Shown: one piece after another, positions 43,630 through 51,570 of the stretch | Position numbering within the stretch: position 1 is the stretch's first letter | Layout of the letters: each line of letters starts with the position of its first letter | NCBI RefSeq assembly: GCF_038595055.1 | Contig: NZ_CP152002.1 | Coordinates: forward strand, 2,710,501 to 2,774,500 | Direction: 5' to 3' | DNA: 64,000 nt | DNA from: Paenibacillus sp. FSL R7-0345 | GTDB lineage: Bacteria > Bacillota > Bacilli > Paenibacillales > Paenibacillaceae | Position numbers and translations under genes: made by a program | Notes under the pieces: generated by a model | Database searches by the model: none | What the model was told of the DNA's origin: nothing | What the model saw: only the letters and a program-made list of their open reading frames with translations

Positions 43630-43863
43630 ATGCTGCTTGTTCTTATGTGCCTGGTCATCGCCGTGCCCTGTATTGCAGCCGACCTGCCTTTACTTAAAGG
43701 CAGGCGCAAACGCCGCGACCAGGTTGTGTATATGCTGCTATGGGCGGCCGGGATCGCTTCGTCCATATGCGCGCTGCTGCGGGTGAACCTTCCAAGTCCG
43801 CTGCTGCTTCTCATCATGATCTATAAACCGTTCAACGATATGGTTTCTGTGTGGATACAATAA
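43630..43863 (+). CDS. Small two-segment membrane protein in Ger operon (D-subunit-like)
   Basis: A 77-residue protein with two hydrophobic segments (about 1-18 and 33-66) separated by a basic KGRRKRRD loop. It starts seven bases after the C-subunit gene with GGGAGTGAAACAGAG upstream. Small two-segment D subunits are known in some GerA-family receptor operons of Bacillus, where they modulate receptor function; position, size and topology match, but I make the match by context rather than by a conserved motif. Confidence 0.72.
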   Translation: MLLVLMCLVIAVPCIAADLPLLKGRRKRRDQVVYMLLWAAGIASSICALLRVNLPSPLLLLIMIYKPFNDMVSVWIQ

Positions 43864-43882
43864 AGGGATAACCTGGAAACGG

Positions 43883-43925
43883 AGGGCAGCAATCCGGCTT
43901 CACGGGTAGCTGCCCTGCTGCTGTT
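43883..43925 (+). terminator. Probable terminator after the Ger operon
   Basis: AGGGCAGC, an 18-base loop, GCTGCCCT, then a T-rich but interrupted tail. It lies between the Ger operon and the convergent ferredoxin gene. Confidence 0.55.
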
Positions 43926-43953
43926 TATTTAAAAGAGGGTACAGGGTATTCTG

Positions 43954-44187
43954 TCAGGCGAAAGGGGCATCCGAGCGCTGGATGCACTGGGTCGGACAGC
44001 TGTCTATTGCGTCCTGCAGCTCCTCCTGCAGCTCCTCAGCAATGGCAGTAACTCCGCGGTTGCCGTCCCCTGCAAAAATAACAGAAGCAATTCCGCTGTC
44101 ATCCAGATCAAAAATATCCGGAGCCGCCGAATTGCAGGCACCGCATGCGATGCATTCCTCCTGATTAACGCTGGCGAATGTGAACAT
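43954..44187 (-). CDS. fer: [4Fe-4S] ferredoxin
   Basis: A 77-residue Bacillus-type ferredoxin with a single [4Fe-4S] cluster: Cys 12, 15 and 18 in CIACGAC and Cys 64 in DSCPTQCI. The loop APDIFDLDDSGIASV is typical of this class. It carries electrons in the cytoplasm, for example to P450s or fatty-acid desaturases in relatives; the partner is not shown here. ATG 44187 is chosen with AAGGAGGCTTG upstream; the frame is open to 44220 but the extension is not part of the fold. It is a monocistronic gene. Confidence 0.92.
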   Translation of the reverse strand: MFTFASVNQEECIACGACNSAAPDIFDLDDSGIASVIFAGDGNRGVTAIAEELQEELQDAIDSCPTQCIQRSDAPFA

Positions 44188-44252
44188 TTTCTCAAGCCTC
44201 CTTATGACTTGTAAAGACAAATTAATGTTTTGCCTAGTGGGATGTATATGTA

Positions 44253-44266
44253 ATAAAGCGCTTTAT
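44253..44266. promoter_or_regulatory. Perfect 14-base palindrome upstream of fer
   Basis: ATAAAGCGCTTTAT is self-complementary and centred on CG like LacI/CcpA operators, 66 bases upstream of the ferredoxin start. The remaining part of this 338-base gap (to 44524) shows no gene and no strong hairpin. Confidence 0.4.
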
Positions 44267-44524
44267 ATGTCTGGAGATATCGGAAACTTGCATCTGTGAC
44301 GTTTCTTTTGTGGGCTTCAGGCAGCTAGGAGCTTTAATAGAGCGGGCCCTGACAACAGCATGGAATTTCTGGTTATGGAACGTTTTCTATGTTGAAGAGC
44401 AGCACAACGGTTTCAAGAAGAAAACCAGCCCGGGGCTAAACTGGAGTATTGGGGCCAATGTCTGCTAAAATAGAGTTATCATCATTATGAAGTTGGCATT
44501 ATACATACTAAAGGAGAAATGAAT

Positions 44525-45436
44525 GTGAATGAGAAGCTGAAGCAGGCCTATGAACGGTTAGGTTTATCTGAAAACGTATCCAAGGAAGAGATCAATAAAC
44601 GCTTCGACCTGCTGATTAAACGCCGGAAATCGAAAGCTGCGGATGAGGAGCGCTCGGCGCCGGAGGAGGATTTTCAGGCGTTCAAGTTCATTCTGGACAG
44701 TCTGGACAAGCAGGAGATTGACGAAGCCGAGCAGCAGCGTCTGGCCAAATACGGAAAGCTTTCAGGTGCCGCGAGCAAATGGGAACGGTTCTTCCGCCTT
44801 TATAGAACGCATGTTATTGTATCGGTGATTGCAGTCATTGTGCTTGCCGTTGCCGGGAATGCCATCTATAACAACTGGCAGCACAGAAAGTATCTTGCTT
44901 CCCTGCCGCCGCTGGATGCCAAGATCATGCTCCTGGGCAATTTCGGCGTGCAGGACCCTGACGGCCAGACAGATGAGCTGGATGCGGCGATTGTTGCACT
45001 GTATCCGGAATGGAAGCGGGTGGAGACCAACCTGGTTTATCTGCCGAGAACCGGTGAAGGCGCTGATTCGTTCGATATGAACTATATGCAAAAAGCGGTC
45101 GTGGAGCTGGCAGCGAACCATCCTGATATTATTATCCTGGATGAAGCCACTCTGGAATGGATCGGCGGGCAGGACGGCTTCCAGGATCTGAAGGCCATCG
45201 TAGAAAGCGGGAGTCTGGACAAGGATGATCCGCGCCTGAAGTGGGGCACTAATCCGGATAGCGGGCAGGAAGAGCTGTATGGCGTGGATATTACAGATTC
45301 CGCCTTTGTTGCCGCATTGCCGGTTAACAAGGCTGAAGATGAGAATATGATCATCGGTGTCCTCGGTGTTGATGAAGCCAAGGACAAGGCCATTCCGTTT
45401 ATTGAGCATATTGCCGGCGGGACGGCTGCTCAGTAA
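44525..45436 (+). CDS. Membrane-anchored protein with DnaJ-like N-terminal region
   Basis: A 303-residue protein. The first 80 residues are helical and charged and resemble the J-domain-like layout (KLKQAYERLGLSENVSKEEINKRFDLLIKRRKS), but no HPD tripeptide is visible, so it should not be a true Hsp70 co-chaperone. A membrane segment at about 92-114 (HVIVSVIAVIVLAVAGNAIY) precedes a 185-residue extracytoplasmic domain (PLDAKIMLLGNFGVQDPDGQTDELD to the end) of unknown function, with the run NHPDIIILDEATLEWIGGQDGFQDL. The GTG at 44525 has better spacing from AAGGAG than the ATG at 44519. Function unknown. Confidence 0.75.
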   Translation: MNEKLKQAYERLGLSENVSKEEINKRFDLLIKRRKSKAADEERSAPEEDFQAFKFILDSLDKQEIDEAEQQRLAKYGKLSGAASKWERFFRLYRTHVIVSVIAVIVLAVAGNAIYNNWQHRKYLASLPPLDAKIMLLGNFGVQDPDGQTDELDAAIVALYPEWKRVETNLVYLPRTGEGADSFDMNYMQKAVVELAANHPDIIILDEATLEWIGGQDGFQDLKAIVESGSLDKDDPRLKWGTNPDSGQEELYGVDITDSAFVAALPVNKAEDENMIIGVLGVDEAKDKAIPFIEHIAGGTAAQ

Positions 45437-45463
45437 GCAAACGCAGGACATTACATTATGCAG

Positions 45464-45502
45464 AAAAAACCGTGTGCCCACGATTGGGTACACGGTTTTT
45501 TT
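45464..45502. terminator. Bidirectional intrinsic terminator
   Basis: AAAAAACCGTGT with inner GCCCA, loop CGAT, TGGGT and ACACGGTTTTTTT. It has A and T tracts on both sides, placed between convergent genes. Confidence 0.9.
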
Positions 45503-45540
45503 GGCAGAACAATAAGCTCTCGTTCCAGTCCGGGCTTGTC

Positions 45541-46353
45541 CTATTTCTCCAGACGGTAGCCGCCGTGGAATACAGGGCCGACATACTGGTTAAAGGCATA
45601 ACCGCTGCGGATAGCGGCAGTGACGAAGTCTTTTGCCTTGGATACTGCTTCATGTACAGTCAGGCCGTTAGCCAGACCGCCGGTGATAGCAGCAGCGAAT
45701 GTGCAGCCTGCGCCGTGGTTGTATGCCGGCTCAATCTTTGCCGTTTCGAGCACAGTGAAATCTGTACCGTCAAAGAAAACATCGATTGCCAGATCGCCGC
45801 CCAGCGCCTTGCCGCCTTTTACAACGACATTTTTGGTGCCCAGCTTGTGGATCAGGCGTGCTGCTTCTTTCATATCTTCAAGGGTTGTAAGCTTGCCCAG
45901 TCCGGACAGTACGCCTGCTTCGAACAGGTTAGGCGTAGCTACAGTTGCCAGCGGCAGGAGCAGATCGCGGATCGCATTGGCGCTTTCCGGATTCAATACT
46001 TCATCTTCGCCTTTGCAGACCATAACAGGGTCTATAACTACATTTGTCTGCAGGTTGTCCTTGATTGCTTTTTCAGCGACATGGACGATTTCGACACTGC
46101 CCAGCATACCTGTCTTCATAGCGTCAACAGGACCGCCCGCAAAGACGGTTTTAAGCTGCTCGGCCACAATAGCGGCATCCACCGGGTACACATTGTGGTG
46201 CCATCCGTTATCCGGGTCCATTGTAACGATAGTAGTTAATGCGCTGAAGCCGTAAGTACCGTATTCCTCAAAGGTTTTGAGATCAGCCTGGATGCCTGCG
46301 CCACCGCTGGAGTCACTACCGGCTATAGTTAGGGTTTTAACAATTTTTGACAA
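45541..46353 (-). CDS. pdxK: Pyridoxine/pyridoxal/pyridoxamine kinase
   Basis: A 270-residue ribokinase-fold kinase of vitamin B6 salvage, of the ThiD-like PdxK group found in Bacillus. Seen: KTLTIAGSDSSGGAGIQADLKTFEEYGTYGFSALTTIVTMDP at the N-terminus, VVIDPVMVCKGEDEVLNPESANAIRDLLLP, the P-N segment TPNLFEAGVLSG, and the C-terminal anion hole NHGAGCTFAAAITGGLANG. The TTG at 46353 is preceded by AAGGAGACG at nine bases and gives the normal start MSKIVKTLTIAG. A hydroxymethylpyrimidine kinase (thiD) is the main alternative. Confidence 0.88.
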   Translation of the reverse strand: MSKIVKTLTIAGSDSSGGAGIQADLKTFEEYGTYGFSALTTIVTMDPDNGWHHNVYPVDAAIVAEQLKTVFAGGPVDAMKTGMLGSVEIVHVAEKAIKDNLQTNVVIDPVMVCKGEDEVLNPESANAIRDLLLPLATVATPNLFEAGVLSGLGKLTTLEDMKEAARLIHKLGTKNVVVKGGKALGGDLAIDVFFDGTDFTVLETAKIEPAYNHGAGCTFAAAITGGLANGLTVHEAVSKAKDFVTAAIRSGYAFNQYVGPVFHGGYRLEK

Positions 46354-46455
46354 GGCGAACGTCTCCTTCTTGTATATAAAGTTCTGAAGCACTGATTCTG
46401 GGCGAATCAATTTTACACACTACGACATTATATCAAAAAACACCGCTATCGTCGC

Positions 46456-46489
46456 CAAAAAAGCGCAGCACTATTTTTGAGTACTGCGC
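46456..46489 (-). terminator. Intrinsic terminator after the anti-sigma gene
   Basis: Read on the minus strand: GCGCAGTACT, a 7-base loop, AGTGCTGCGC (one G-U pair) and six T residues. It closes the sigma/anti-sigma transcript. Confidence 0.85.
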
Positions 46490-46507
46490 CCGGCTGTATC
46501 TTATTGT

Positions 46508-47866
46508 CTATTCACTGCTGTTGAATCCGGCCAGGGCCGTCTTTATCGCCTTGTCGTATTTGAAGCCGCCTTCGCCGCCCGGCCCCATCCAATACACAAC
46601 CAGGAAGTTGCCGCCCCTGAAAACATGGGGATATATCCGGGCTCCGCCGTCATAGGTAGTGCGGTTAATCTCCAGCTTCAGCGCCTCAAGCCCGTCGGCA
46701 CATGCTTCCGCACTTTCATAAGTATAGATCGACAGACGGTCGGAAATCGTCAGCGGCCCTTCATAATCGATAAGCTGCTCAGCAGGCCATACACCGGCCA
46801 GCTCTTTGTTGAACATATGCTCTTCACCGGAGCCTACAAAGGTCAGCCGGAGGCCTTGCTGCTCAAGGGCGGCTAACAGGTCACTGGTTGCATCCGGACT
46901 GGCCCCTGACAGAATCAGCGCTCCGTGATTGGCTGCAAAAAAGCCCATGATGTTCTCCAATATATCATTTTTGGAAGTATTGGAGGAGTGGCTGAGCTCC
47001 AGCCTGCGGAAGACATACCCCCAGCTTCCTTCTTCATAGTAAGCCGCCCCGTCTGCCTGCAGCCCGTCCTGGTCCGGCTGCAGGGCATAGCGTGCTGTAC
47101 GTGCAGCCGCCCCTTTCGTACCCAGTACCTGCTGCTTAGTGAATTCCAGCGGCACGTAGACAGGAAAGCCCTGAACCTCGGCCCAGCCTGCTTGTTCCGG
47201 AAAATACAGCCCGATATCGCCAACCGCACAGCCCTGGCAGCTCCAGTTGGTATCAGAGTAGGCCAGCGTCTGTGACGGATCGGACGGGTCCAGGAAGGTT
47301 ACGCCATAGGAGCCGTTGGCGCCGATAACCGCAGATGCTTCCCAGCCGGCAGGCGAGAGCAGCAGATAGCTTTCTTTGCCGTCTGACCCGTAGACCAGCG
47401 TCGCCTGCAGCAGGCCTGCCATCCCGGCAGAGAGCGGGAAAGTCATTTCCGGCAGGGGAGGAACCGGATTTTCCACTGACGGGAAGCCGTTATCCACACT
47501 GGGACGGGCAAGCACAGTAACAAGCGGTAGCCGTACCGTTCCGCCGGCGGTGTCTGCCGATGGGAAGGACAGTGTGGCCGCCGGTGTGTTAGCTGATCCG
47601 GCGTCCCCGGAATTTTCCCCGTCAGCAATTGAGCCGTGATCCGGCAAGGCCGGTAGACTGCTGAAGCTGGCGCTGCTATAGCCGATCACCACTATCAGCA
47701 TAAGCAGTGGCAGCAAGGCAGCAGCATAGGTCCAGCCGTGCAGCTTCCGGGCTGGCGGATTGTCCAGGCGCTCATTCACATTCTGCTGCAGCTGTCCGGT
47801 GAAATGCTTCCCGGTGAACGGCTTTTCCTTAAGCTGCTGCTCCCAGTCCTGCGGTAATTTACTCAT
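46508..47866 (-). CDS. Probable membrane anti-sigma factor of the adjacent ECF sigma
   Basis: A 452-residue single-pass protein. A short cytoplasmic N-terminus (1-42, KLPQDWEQQLKEKPFTGKHFTGQLQQNVNERLD) precedes a membrane segment (about 45-66, WTYAAALLPLLMLIVVIGYSS). A Ser/Ala/Pro-rich linker and a large extracytoplasmic domain of unknown fold follow. The usual zinc motif HxxxCxxC of ZAS anti-sigma factors is not present in the cytoplasmic part. It is called from context: the ATG overlaps the sigma gene by four bases (ATGA), and the topology is typical. The extracytoplasmic domain presumably senses envelope stress. Confidence 0.7.
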   Translation of the reverse strand: MSKLPQDWEQQLKEKPFTGKHFTGQLQQNVNERLDNPPARKLHGWTYAAALLPLLMLIVVIGYSSASFSSLPALPDHGSIADGENSGDAGSANTPAATLSFPSADTAGGTVRLPLVTVLARPSVDNGFPSVENPVPPLPEMTFPLSAGMAGLLQATLVYGSDGKESYLLLSPAGWEASAVIGANGSYGVTFLDPSDPSQTLAYSDTNWSCQGCAVGDIGLYFPEQAGWAEVQGFPVYVPLEFTKQQVLGTKGAAARTARYALQPDQDGLQADGAAYYEEGSWGYVFRRLELSHSSNTSKNDILENIMGFFAANHGALILSGASPDATSDLLAALEQQGLRLTFVGSGEEHMFNKELAGVWPAEQLIDYEGPLTISDRLSIYTYESAEACADGLEALKLEINRTTYDGGARIYPHVFRGGNFLVVYWMGPGGEGGFKYDKAIKTALAGFNSSE

Positions 47867-48399
47867 AAGCGGTTCAGCTCCTTATCCCAGCATTCACTTG
47901 CTTTATGCCGTGCCCGGCGCAGTCTCGACTTGGCAGCTGACAGGCTGATGTTAAGGGTATGGGCCAGCTCTTCCATAGACATTTCATAATGGGCATGCAG
48001 CATCAGAATTTCACGGTATTTCCGGGGCAGCCGGAGAACCAGCTGCCAGATTTCACTGCTTAGTGATTCATCCATTACGGCATCCTCAGCGGACTGCTCT
48101 GTACGAGCGGAATCCGGCTCCGCCTGTAACGTTACCCGTTTCATGAAGCTGCTGCTGCGGTACGTGTACCAGCGGTTGCGGGTAATCCGCAGCAGCCAGG
48201 TTTTTACCGAAGCTTCGCCCCGGAAAGCATGCATATATTTATAAGCCCGGATGAAGGTCTCCTGCGCGATATCGTCGGCAGCACTGCTGCTGCGCGACAG
48301 GAAGAAGGCATAATTCCAGACATCCTCACCATAGGTTTCCATCAGTGTTTTTAATGCGCCAGCGCTCATCGTGGCGACTTCATTCCGCTCCATTGACAT
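47863..48399 (-). CDS. ECF-type RNA polymerase sigma factor
   Basis: A 178-residue sigma factor. Region 2 (about 20-90) contains YGEDVWNYAFFLSRSSSAADDIAQETFIRAYKYMHAFRGEASVKTWLLRITRNRWY. Region 4 (about 120-172) contains LRLPRKYREILMLHAHYEMSMEELAHTLNISLSAAKSRLRRARHK. The ATG at 48399 follows a GGGGGGCAAGGC ribosome site; upstream codons to 48462 appear non-coding. It overlaps the anti-sigma gene and is expected to be held at the membrane until a signal releases it. Confidence 0.92.
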   Translation of the reverse strand: MSMERNEVATMSAGALKTLMETYGEDVWNYAFFLSRSSSAADDIAQETFIRAYKYMHAFRGEASVKTWLLRITRNRWYTYRSSSFMKRVTLQAEPDSARTEQSAEDAVMDESLSSEIWQLVLRLPRKYREILMLHAHYEMSMEELAHTLNISLSAAKSRLRRARHKASECWDKELNRL

Positions 48400-48426
48400 G
48401 CCTTGCCCCCCAGTCTCTATAACATT

Positions 48427-48450
48427 GACCCTTCTGCAGCAGAAAAAGTT
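48427..48450 (-). promoter_or_regulatory. Possible autoregulatory ECF promoter
   Basis: On the minus strand, AACTTTTTCTGCTGCAGAAG leads into GGTCA, about 30 bases upstream of the sigma start. An AAC -35 and a GTC -10 some 18 bases apart fit the general form of ECF sigma promoters. The call is tentative. Confidence 0.3.
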
Positions 48451-48610
48451 GCTTTTTTTCACAGATTAACTTTACGCATCATCTGCCCTGGCAGTATATT
48501 AGCGGAATGAACGAGCAGCATAGGTAGGAACAGGGTTGCAAAACCGCAGGGCTGCATATCCATATAGGAGCACAAATGCGGTTTACAACAGAACCGGTCA
48601 GGAGGACCTA

Positions 48611-49738
48611 ATGATAGAAATCAGCTTATGTATGATTGTCCGCAATGAAGAAAACAGCCTGCCCCGCTGCCTTTCTACCGTCTCTGCCATTGCCGACGAG
48701 ATCATTATTGTGGATACAGGCTCAAGCGACGGCACCAAAGCTGCCGCCTCGTCATTCGGGGCGGTCATTTATGATTTTACCTGGATTGATGACTTCTCTG
48801 CTGCGCGTAATTTTGCCTTCAGCAAAGCGACCAAGGAGTACATTCTCTGGCTTGACGCCGACGACTTTCTTAAAGAAGAGGATCAGCAGCGGTTTATGCA
48901 GCTAAAAAGCAATCTGCCGGAGGGGATAGACAGCGTAAACATGCAATATAATCTGGGTTTTGATGCGGCCGGGAATGTGACAGCTTCGCTGCGCCGCAAC
49001 CGGCTCGTCCGCCGCAGCTGCCATTTTAAATGGATCGGGCCGGTGCATGAGTATCTGGAGGTATACGGGCCTTCGCTTAGCAGTGACGTCTGTATTACGC
49101 ATGAAAAAGATAAAGCATATACCGACCGCAATCTGCGGATCTATCAGAAACGGGCGGAAGCTGGAGAACAGTTCACTCCGCGCGATCAGTATTATTATGC
49201 CAATGAGCTGCGTGACCATGGCAGGCATGAGGAGGCCTCCGGGTATTATGAGCAGTTTCTGGAAGGCGGAATGGGCTGGGTAGAGGATAATATTCAAGCC
49301 TGCCTGAAGCTGGCAGAATGCCGGGAACGGCTGGGGGATCAGGGAGCTGCCTTTGCTGCACTCTGCAGGACGCTGAAGTATGACCAGCCGCGTGCGGAGT
49401 TCTGCTGCAGACTCGGGGCCTGGCACCTGGACAAAGGCCAGCTGCAGACTGCAGTCTACTGGTATGAGCTGGCTGCCATGCTGCCCCGGAACACTGTATC
49501 CATGGCGATCAGGAATGAAGCATATGCGACCTGGCTGCCCCATCTCCAGCTCGCCCTATGCTATGACCGGCTGGGACAGCACGAAAAGGCCAATCAATAT
49601 AATGAAACAGCGCTGCTGTTCCACCCGACACATCCCAGCATGCTGTATAACCGCAATTATTTTCAGAACCTGCTCGGGGACCGGTATATCCGGCTGCAAT
49701 CCCCGGAAACAGCGGAGGACAATCCTCCATCGCCTTAA
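48611..49738 (+). CDS. GT2-family glycosyltransferase with TPR-like C-terminus
   Basis: A 375-residue protein. The GT-A domain (about 1-220) has ISLCMIVRNEENSLPRCLSTV, the nucleotide-sugar site DEIIIVDTGSSDGT and the metal site LWLDADDF, followed by KWIGPVHEYLE. The C-terminal 150 residues are helical with TPR-like repeats (EASGYYEQFLEGG, ACLKLAECRERLGDQGAAFAAL, LGQHEKANQYNETALLFHPTHPSMLYN). This architecture is shared with SunS-type and related glycosyltransferases. ATG 48611 is chosen with CAGGAGGACC upstream; the frame is open to 48536. The substrate is not evident; no bacteriocin gene is nearby. Confidence 0.88.
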   Translation: MIEISLCMIVRNEENSLPRCLSTVSAIADEIIIVDTGSSDGTKAAASSFGAVIYDFTWIDDFSAARNFAFSKATKEYILWLDADDFLKEEDQQRFMQLKSNLPEGIDSVNMQYNLGFDAAGNVTASLRRNRLVRRSCHFKWIGPVHEYLEVYGPSLSSDVCITHEKDKAYTDRNLRIYQKRAEAGEQFTPRDQYYYANELRDHGRHEEASGYYEQFLEGGMGWVEDNIQACLKLAECRERLGDQGAAFAALCRTLKYDQPRAEFCCRLGAWHLDKGQLQTAVYWYELAAMLPRNTVSMAIRNEAYATWLPHLQLALCYDRLGQHEKANQYNETALLFHPTHPSMLYNRNYFQNLLGDRYIRLQSPETAEDNPPSP

Positions 49739-49757
49739 GGCTGAGACTGGATTACAA

Positions 49758-49815
49758 ACAAACGGACAGCAGTACACCGGCGGTTGCCGCAGATGTGCTG
49801 CTGTCCGTTTGTTAT
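49758..49815. terminator. Long bidirectional terminator between the two glycosyltransferase genes
   Basis: ACAAACGGACAGCAG pairs perfectly with CTGCTGTCCGTTTGT across a 25-base loop. The symmetry fits two convergent genes. Confidence 0.8.
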
Positions 49816-49869
49816 ACGCGCCCGTTCCGGAAGATACCCGCTGTACGGAGCCTGGATGCCGGCACCGGA

Positions 49870-50913
49870 TCAATGTGCGGAGTTCTCCTGCATGTTCAGT
49901 ACAGTCTGTTCCATGATCCGCACGCTGTTTTCCCAGGTCCAGCTGTTTGAATCAGCCTCACCCTGCGAGGCCAGCCTGATCCTGAGCACATGATCCTGCA
50001 CCAGCCGGATCACATCTCCGGCCAGCCGGTTTTCATAACGGAAGGAGAGCAGGCAGTTATGCTCATGTCTGGCATACTCCATATTTCCCCCGGAGTATAC
50101 GGTAGCCAGGGCCGCACCGCAGCGCATGGCTTCCAGTCCGGGCAGGGAGCCGCTGTCAAAAATACTCGAGCTGACAAAAATATCTGCACCGTTGTAATGA
50201 TAATTTAGCTCTTCATCATTCTGCGGAGTGAAGAAACGGTATTTTCCGCTGGCTTTCAGCGCCTGCAGTGATTCCGAGGTGTAAAATTCATCGGGCGGGC
50301 TGATGAAATTGATCGTAACATGCGGCAGATTCTGTTTAACGATATCCAGCTGCTGAATAAGGTAATCCTGCTCCCGGTGCCAGGAAAATCCGTTCTCCAC
50401 CTTGCGTAGAATAGCCGTAATATTTATGGGCTCCTGCAGTGTGTGGCGGATATGCCGGTTGCGAAAAATCGTGCTGATGCCGACCGGAACAATGCTGGCT
50501 GTAATTCCGTGATTCAGGGCAATAATATCCCGCTGCCATTTCGACAGTACAATCAGCTTTGGCGTGGTATTATAGCTGGGAAAAGAGACGTGGTTTTCCG
50601 GGAGGAAAAGCGGTTCATAGCATAACGACAGACGGACATGAAGCCCCTTGCCGCTCCGGCTTGCCGCTTCAGCCACCGGAACCGTTGTATAAAAATTGGA
50701 TACGATAACATCACTGAACGGGAAGTCGGATTCCCGGAGTACAGTATGATCGGTCCGGTGCAGGACCGAATGGATTTCGTAAGAAACATCACCGTGGACA
50801 GGCATGACAATAACAACCTGGTGACCCAGCGCAGTCAGACCATTGGTGAGCTCCACCAGCATCCGTTGCGCCCCGCCATGGCATAAGGTAAGAATGGGGA
50901 ATGTGAACCTCAT
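49870..50913 (-). CDS. GT4-family (GT-B fold) glycosyltransferase
   Basis: A 347-residue cytoplasmic enzyme. N-terminal acceptor domain: PILTLCHGGAQRMLVELTNGLTALGHQVVIVMP. C-terminal donor domain: FVSSSIFDSGSLPGLEAMRCGAALATVYSGGNMEYARHEHNCLL, the E-x7-E-like glycosyltransferase family 4 signature. It probably adds a sugar to an envelope polysaccharide or teichoic-acid-like polymer; the acceptor is unknown. An in-frame GTG at 50916 directly precedes the ATG used. It is convergent with the GT2 gene across a shared terminator, so the pair are neighbours but not one transcript. Confidence 0.85.
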   Translation of the reverse strand: MRFTFPILTLCHGGAQRMLVELTNGLTALGHQVVIVMPVHGDVSYEIHSVLHRTDHTVLRESDFPFSDVIVSNFYTTVPVAEAASRSGKGLHVRLSLCYEPLFLPENHVSFPSYNTTPKLIVLSKWQRDIIALNHGITASIVPVGISTIFRNRHIRHTLQEPINITAILRKVENGFSWHREQDYLIQQLDIVKQNLPHVTINFISPPDEFYTSESLQALKASGKYRFFTPQNDEELNYHYNGADIFVSSSIFDSGSLPGLEAMRCGAALATVYSGGNMEYARHEHNCLLSFRYENRLAGDVIRLVQDHVLRIRLASQGEADSNSWTWENSVRIMEQTVLNMQENSAH

Positions 50914-51048
50914 CACTGATCTCTTCCCTTCCTGTGTAGCGCTGCTTTTGCATTCATGCTATGTCATAGCATTTTATTCAGCAGGCAGGGAAAGGTACAT
51001 TATTTGGTCTTGTGTCTACTTTGAGCAGAATAACAGGAGGCGTTAGGA

Positions 51049-51555
51049 TTGAGTGAAGTGATAACAGAGTGTATGAGAAGACTGGACCAATCTCTCGGAT
51101 ATGTGGAAACGGCGCTTGGAAGTCTTACAGAAGCCCAGCTATGGCTGCGTCCACGGCCAAGAATGAATGCGGTCGGCAATCTCTGTCTGCATATTGCGGG
51201 CAGTGAGCACCAGCATCTGGTCAGCGCAATAGGCGGTTTGCCTACCAGGAGAGACAGACCGGGGGAGCTGCTGCAATCAGGTGGATACAGTAAGAAGGAG
51301 CTGATCGCTCTGCTCAGGAACGTGAGGCAGGAGAGCTGGTCGGTGACCCTAAAGCTCACACCCGGTGATCTTGAGCGGTGTGTTACCGTTACCTATCCGG
51401 AAGCTTCTGGGATGGAAGGATACAGCTGGAGTATACAAAAAATTCTGATCGGTGCAGTAGAGCATTATGCCTACCACACCGGTCAGATTTTATACGCCTC
51501 AAGATGGCTGCAGGATGAAGACGAGCATCTGCTGGCCTGGAAGCATTACACCTGA
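51049..51555 (+). CDS. DinB-superfamily protein (DUF1572-like)
   Basis: A 168-residue four-helix-bundle protein of the DinB/YfiT superfamily. Metal-binding His residues are placed as in the family: GNLCLHIAGSEHQHL near 45-60 and EHYAYHTGQILYASRWLQDED near 136-156. The TTG start at 51049 has AGGAGGCGTTAGGA upstream. Such proteins include thiol-dependent S-transferases; the reaction here is unknown. It is divergent from the GT4 gene and convergent with the isomerase gene that follows. Confidence 0.82.
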   Translation: MSEVITECMRRLDQSLGYVETALGSLTEAQLWLRPRPRMNAVGNLCLHIAGSEHQHLVSAIGGLPTRRDRPGELLQSGGYSKKELIALLRNVRQESWSVTLKLTPGDLERCVTVTYPEASGMEGYSWSIQKILIGAVEHYAYHTGQILYASRWLQDEDEHLLAWKHYT

Positions 51556-51570
51556 TGCTTCTTTACAGTA

